Assembly (NCBI GenBank): GCA_013696835.1
Contig: JACCXV010000346.1
Location: 1 to 6,582, forward strand
Source of the DNA: Gemmatimonadota bacterium
GTDB taxonomy: Bacteria; Gemmatimonadota; Gemmatimonadetes; JACCXV01
Direction of reading: 5' to 3'
Length of the DNA: 6,582 nucleotides
Shown: positions 4,948-6,582 of the stretch, in pieces
Layout: each line of letters opens with the position of its first letter
How positions within the stretch are numbered: position 1 is the stretch's first letter
Program-made: the position numbers and the translations under genes
Notes under the pieces: model-generated
Seen by the model: only the letters and a program-made list of their open reading frames with translations
What the model was told of the DNA's origin: nothing
The model's database searches: none

Positions 4948-6582
4948 CCGGAGTTACGCGAGTCGCCAGAGACGAGGCGCTGGAAACGAGGATTCGACCG
5001 CAGCGGGTCGAAGTTTGGGTCAATTCGTAGCCAGCCCGGCGAGAGGTAGTACGGGATCTTGAGCAGCGGCTCGAGCTGATCGAGCGCCTTCTCAGGCTCG
5101 CCCACGAGCAGGTAGATGCGTGCCAGCTGGTGCTGGTAGTACGGGCCGTTGAAAGCGTCGGTATCGATCGGACCGAGCGCCACGCCGCGCTCGCCCTCGC
5201 TGATCGCGTCAACCTTGCGGCCCAAGTAGGCAAACGCGAGCCCGAGAAGCACGTGCCCGTCCGCGTCGTCGGGCGTGTCGCGAAGCTGCTCCTCGAGAGC
5301 GATGCGGGCGGAGTCGGCATAGACACGCGCGCCGGCTTGGTCGCCGCGGAGCGCGCACGTCTGTGCCAGCACCAGGCCCCAGGAGCTACGGTCCTCGCCG
5401 AACGCATCGACGTCCAGCCCCAACAAAAGCCGCTGCTGCGCGTCGTCGAGTAGCCAGACGAGGTCCCAGTAGGTTGCCACGTAGGTGACGAGCGCCGTGG
5501 GCTCCACATTCTCGGCTGCGACCCCCAGGACCGTTCGTGCCGTAGCCAGGTTGCCTTGGGCGAGCGGCACCATGGCCCTTTCCTCGATAGCGGCGGGGTC
5601 GGTGGGGGAGAGAGAGAGCGCTCGGTCGAACGCCTCCTGGGCTTCCGGATAACGCCGGAGCCACAGCAGCGATCGCGCAAGCCGCACGGCAGTTGGTACC
5701 GAGCGGGGATCGAGACCCTGCGCGCGCCTGAAGTGTGCGAGCGCCACCTCCCAACGACCGACTGTTAGCTCTCCAATTGCCGTGGCCGAAAGAAGGTCGA
5801 CGTTGTCCGGTGCGCCGCGAAGCCCCTTTGCGTACGCGGCGACTGCTCCGGCCGGGTCGCGATGGACGAAGTTGTAGTAATCACCGCGGGCCAGGTGGCT
5901 CTCGGGCCTGCGGGGCGCGAGCGCCATGGCTCTTTCGGCGGCCGCACGCGTCCGAGCCGCGCGCTCGGAAGTTGGTACGGCGTTGTTGTAGTAGAGAGCA
6001 TGGACGCGCGCGAGCTGCGCCCACGCGGGGGCGAAAGTGGAGTCGAGCGTTACTGCGCGCTCGTAGAACTCGATCGCGCGGCGCAGCCCCTCGGGAGCGC
6101 CACTCCCGGCCCACGCTTCCTCACCTTTGAGGTAGGCGTCGTAGGCGGCGAGATTTGTCGTGGGCTTGGCTTCCAGCGCCTGCCGCTGCTTGGTACCGAA
6201 CGCCACGTCGAGCTCACCCGCCACTCGTGCAGCGATGTCGGCCTGCACTTGGAAAACATTCGTCAGAGCGGCATCGAACGGCTCCTGCCACCTTGTGCTC
6301 GGAGCGCGACCGGCGGCGACCTCCACCAGCTCGGGGCTCACCCGCACCCGGCTCTGCCCACCGGCACTCTTCTCCCAACGCACCTTCCCCACCACCAGGT
6401 AGTCGGCCCGCAGCTCGCTTCCAATCTGAGTCAGGCTCTTGGTGCTCTTCTTGTACTCGGCCGAGCTCTGAGTGGCGATGACCTCGAGCCCGGGCAGGGC
6501 CGCCAGCTTGCCGCGCACCTCGTCCGTCATGCCGTCGGCGAAGTACTCGTCCTCGGCCGCGCCCAGGTTCTCGAACGGGAGC
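4944..6582 (-). CDS. TolB-like/TPR C-terminal part of a kinase- or regulator-type protein, 5' end outside window
   Basis: 545 residues are visible and the frame stays open through the window edge (LPFENLGAAEDEYFADG precedes the first Met at 6530), so the true start is outside. The visible N-terminal part (residues about 1-125) is the TolB-N/FlgO-like domain: DEYFADGMTDEV, LEVIA and DYLVVGKVRWEK. It is followed by an FQVQADIAARVA helix. Tetratricopeptide helix pairs follow at about 145-360 (AIEFYERAVTLDSTFAPAW, ALAHFRRAQGLDPRSV, AQEAFDRALSLSPTDPAA) and about 435-510. The C-terminus carries the typical GWLRIDPNFDPLRSNPRF signature. In Gemmatimonadota and Acidobacteriota this module usually sits behind a Ser/Thr kinase domain and a transmembrane helix, or behind a DNA-binding domain. 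Which one applies here cannot be seen. A protein-interaction or signalling role is inferred. The stop overlaps the downstream ATG by 4 bases. Confidence 0.92.
   Translation of the reverse strand, partial: LPFENLGAAEDEYFADGMTDEVRGKLAALPGLEVIATQSSAEYKKSTKSLTQIGSELRADYLVVGKVRWEKSAGGQSRVRVSPELVEVAAGRAPSTRWQEPFDAALTNVFQVQADIAARVAGELDVAFGTKQRQALEAKPTTNLAAYDAYLKGEEAWAGSGAPEGLRRAIEFYERAVTLDSTFAPAWAQLARVHALYYNNAVPTSERAARTRAAAERAMALAPRRPESHLARGDYYNFVHRDPAGAVAAYAKGLRGAPDNVDLLSATAIGELTVGRWEVALAHFRRAQGLDPRSVPTAVRLARSLLWLRRYPEAQEAFDRALSLSPTDPAAIEERAMVPLAQGNLATARTVLGVAAENVEPTALVTYVATYWDLVWLLDDAQQRLLLGLDVDAFGEDRSSWGLVLAQTCALRGDQAGARVYADSARIALEEQLRDTPDDADGHVLLGLAFAYLGRKVDAISEGERGVALGPIDTDAFNGPYYQHQLARIYLLVGEPEKALDQLEPLLKIPYYLSPGWLRIDPNFDPLRSNPRFQRLVSGDSRNSG

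Noticed and set aside
5386..5754. Alternative open frames within the TPR gene
   Set aside because: They are out-of-phase readings of GC-rich coding DNA with Arg/Ser/Ala-rich products; the TPR frame alone shows family motifs along its whole length.
1..6582. tRNA genes, CRISPR arrays, insertion sequences or a defence system
   Set aside because: No cloverleaf-like sequence, regular spacer array, transposase or known defence domain was seen on either strand. The only repeats are those listed.

Overview
The window is GC-rich bacterial DNA. Its genes are recognisable, but several are of unknown function, and two stretches are decayed gene fragments. The best clue to the organism is the partial gene at the right edge. 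It carries a TolB-like domain followed by TPRs and a C-terminal PNFDPLRSNPRF signature, the arrangement common in Ser/Thr-kinase-TPR and transcriptional-regulator-TPR proteins of Gemmatimonadota and Acidobacteriota. Paralogous PQQ-dehydrogenase remnants and an MscL with a zinc-ribbon tail fit the same groups. This assignment is inference; no rRNA or other phylogenetic marker is present.

Left part (1-1310), mainly minus strand. A weak partial reading frame with a signal-peptide-like segment runs off the left edge. Next comes mscL (323-754), a mechanosensitive channel with a CxxC...CxxC tail. Upstream of it on the same strand lies a small exported protein of unknown function (812-1228). Its 5' region carries a perfect 15-bp inverted repeat and a second small hairpin next to the Shine-Dalgarno site.

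Middle (1310-3300). A non-coding stretch contains a scrambled fragment of a PQQ-dependent dehydrogenase C-terminus (about 1534-1709). A plus-strand gene follows for an exported 409-aa protein with a peptidoglycan-binding-type domain (1900-3129). It ends at a strong hairpin terminator that also faces the convergent gene on the other side.

Right part (3300-6582), all minus strand. In transcription order it holds the 3' part of a large TolB-like/TPR protein (4944 to the window edge), then a probable lipoprotein (4165-4764) with its own terminator (4108-4142). After these come a second, longer PQQ-dehydrogenase remnant (3689 to about 4078) and a tiny basic protein (3300-3509). The TPR gene stop overlaps an ATG (ATGA). 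That ATG opens a coding-like stretch with a zinc-knuckle-like CCHC pattern, which reads in frame into the lipoprotein; this is the oddest point of the window.

I see no complete new defence, mobile or biosynthetic system. Most of the genes concern the cell envelope (channel, exported proteins, lipoprotein) rather than one pathway. The points most worth a second look are the two PQQ-dehydrogenase fragments, the inverted-repeat leader, and the zinc-knuckle-like in-frame extension.
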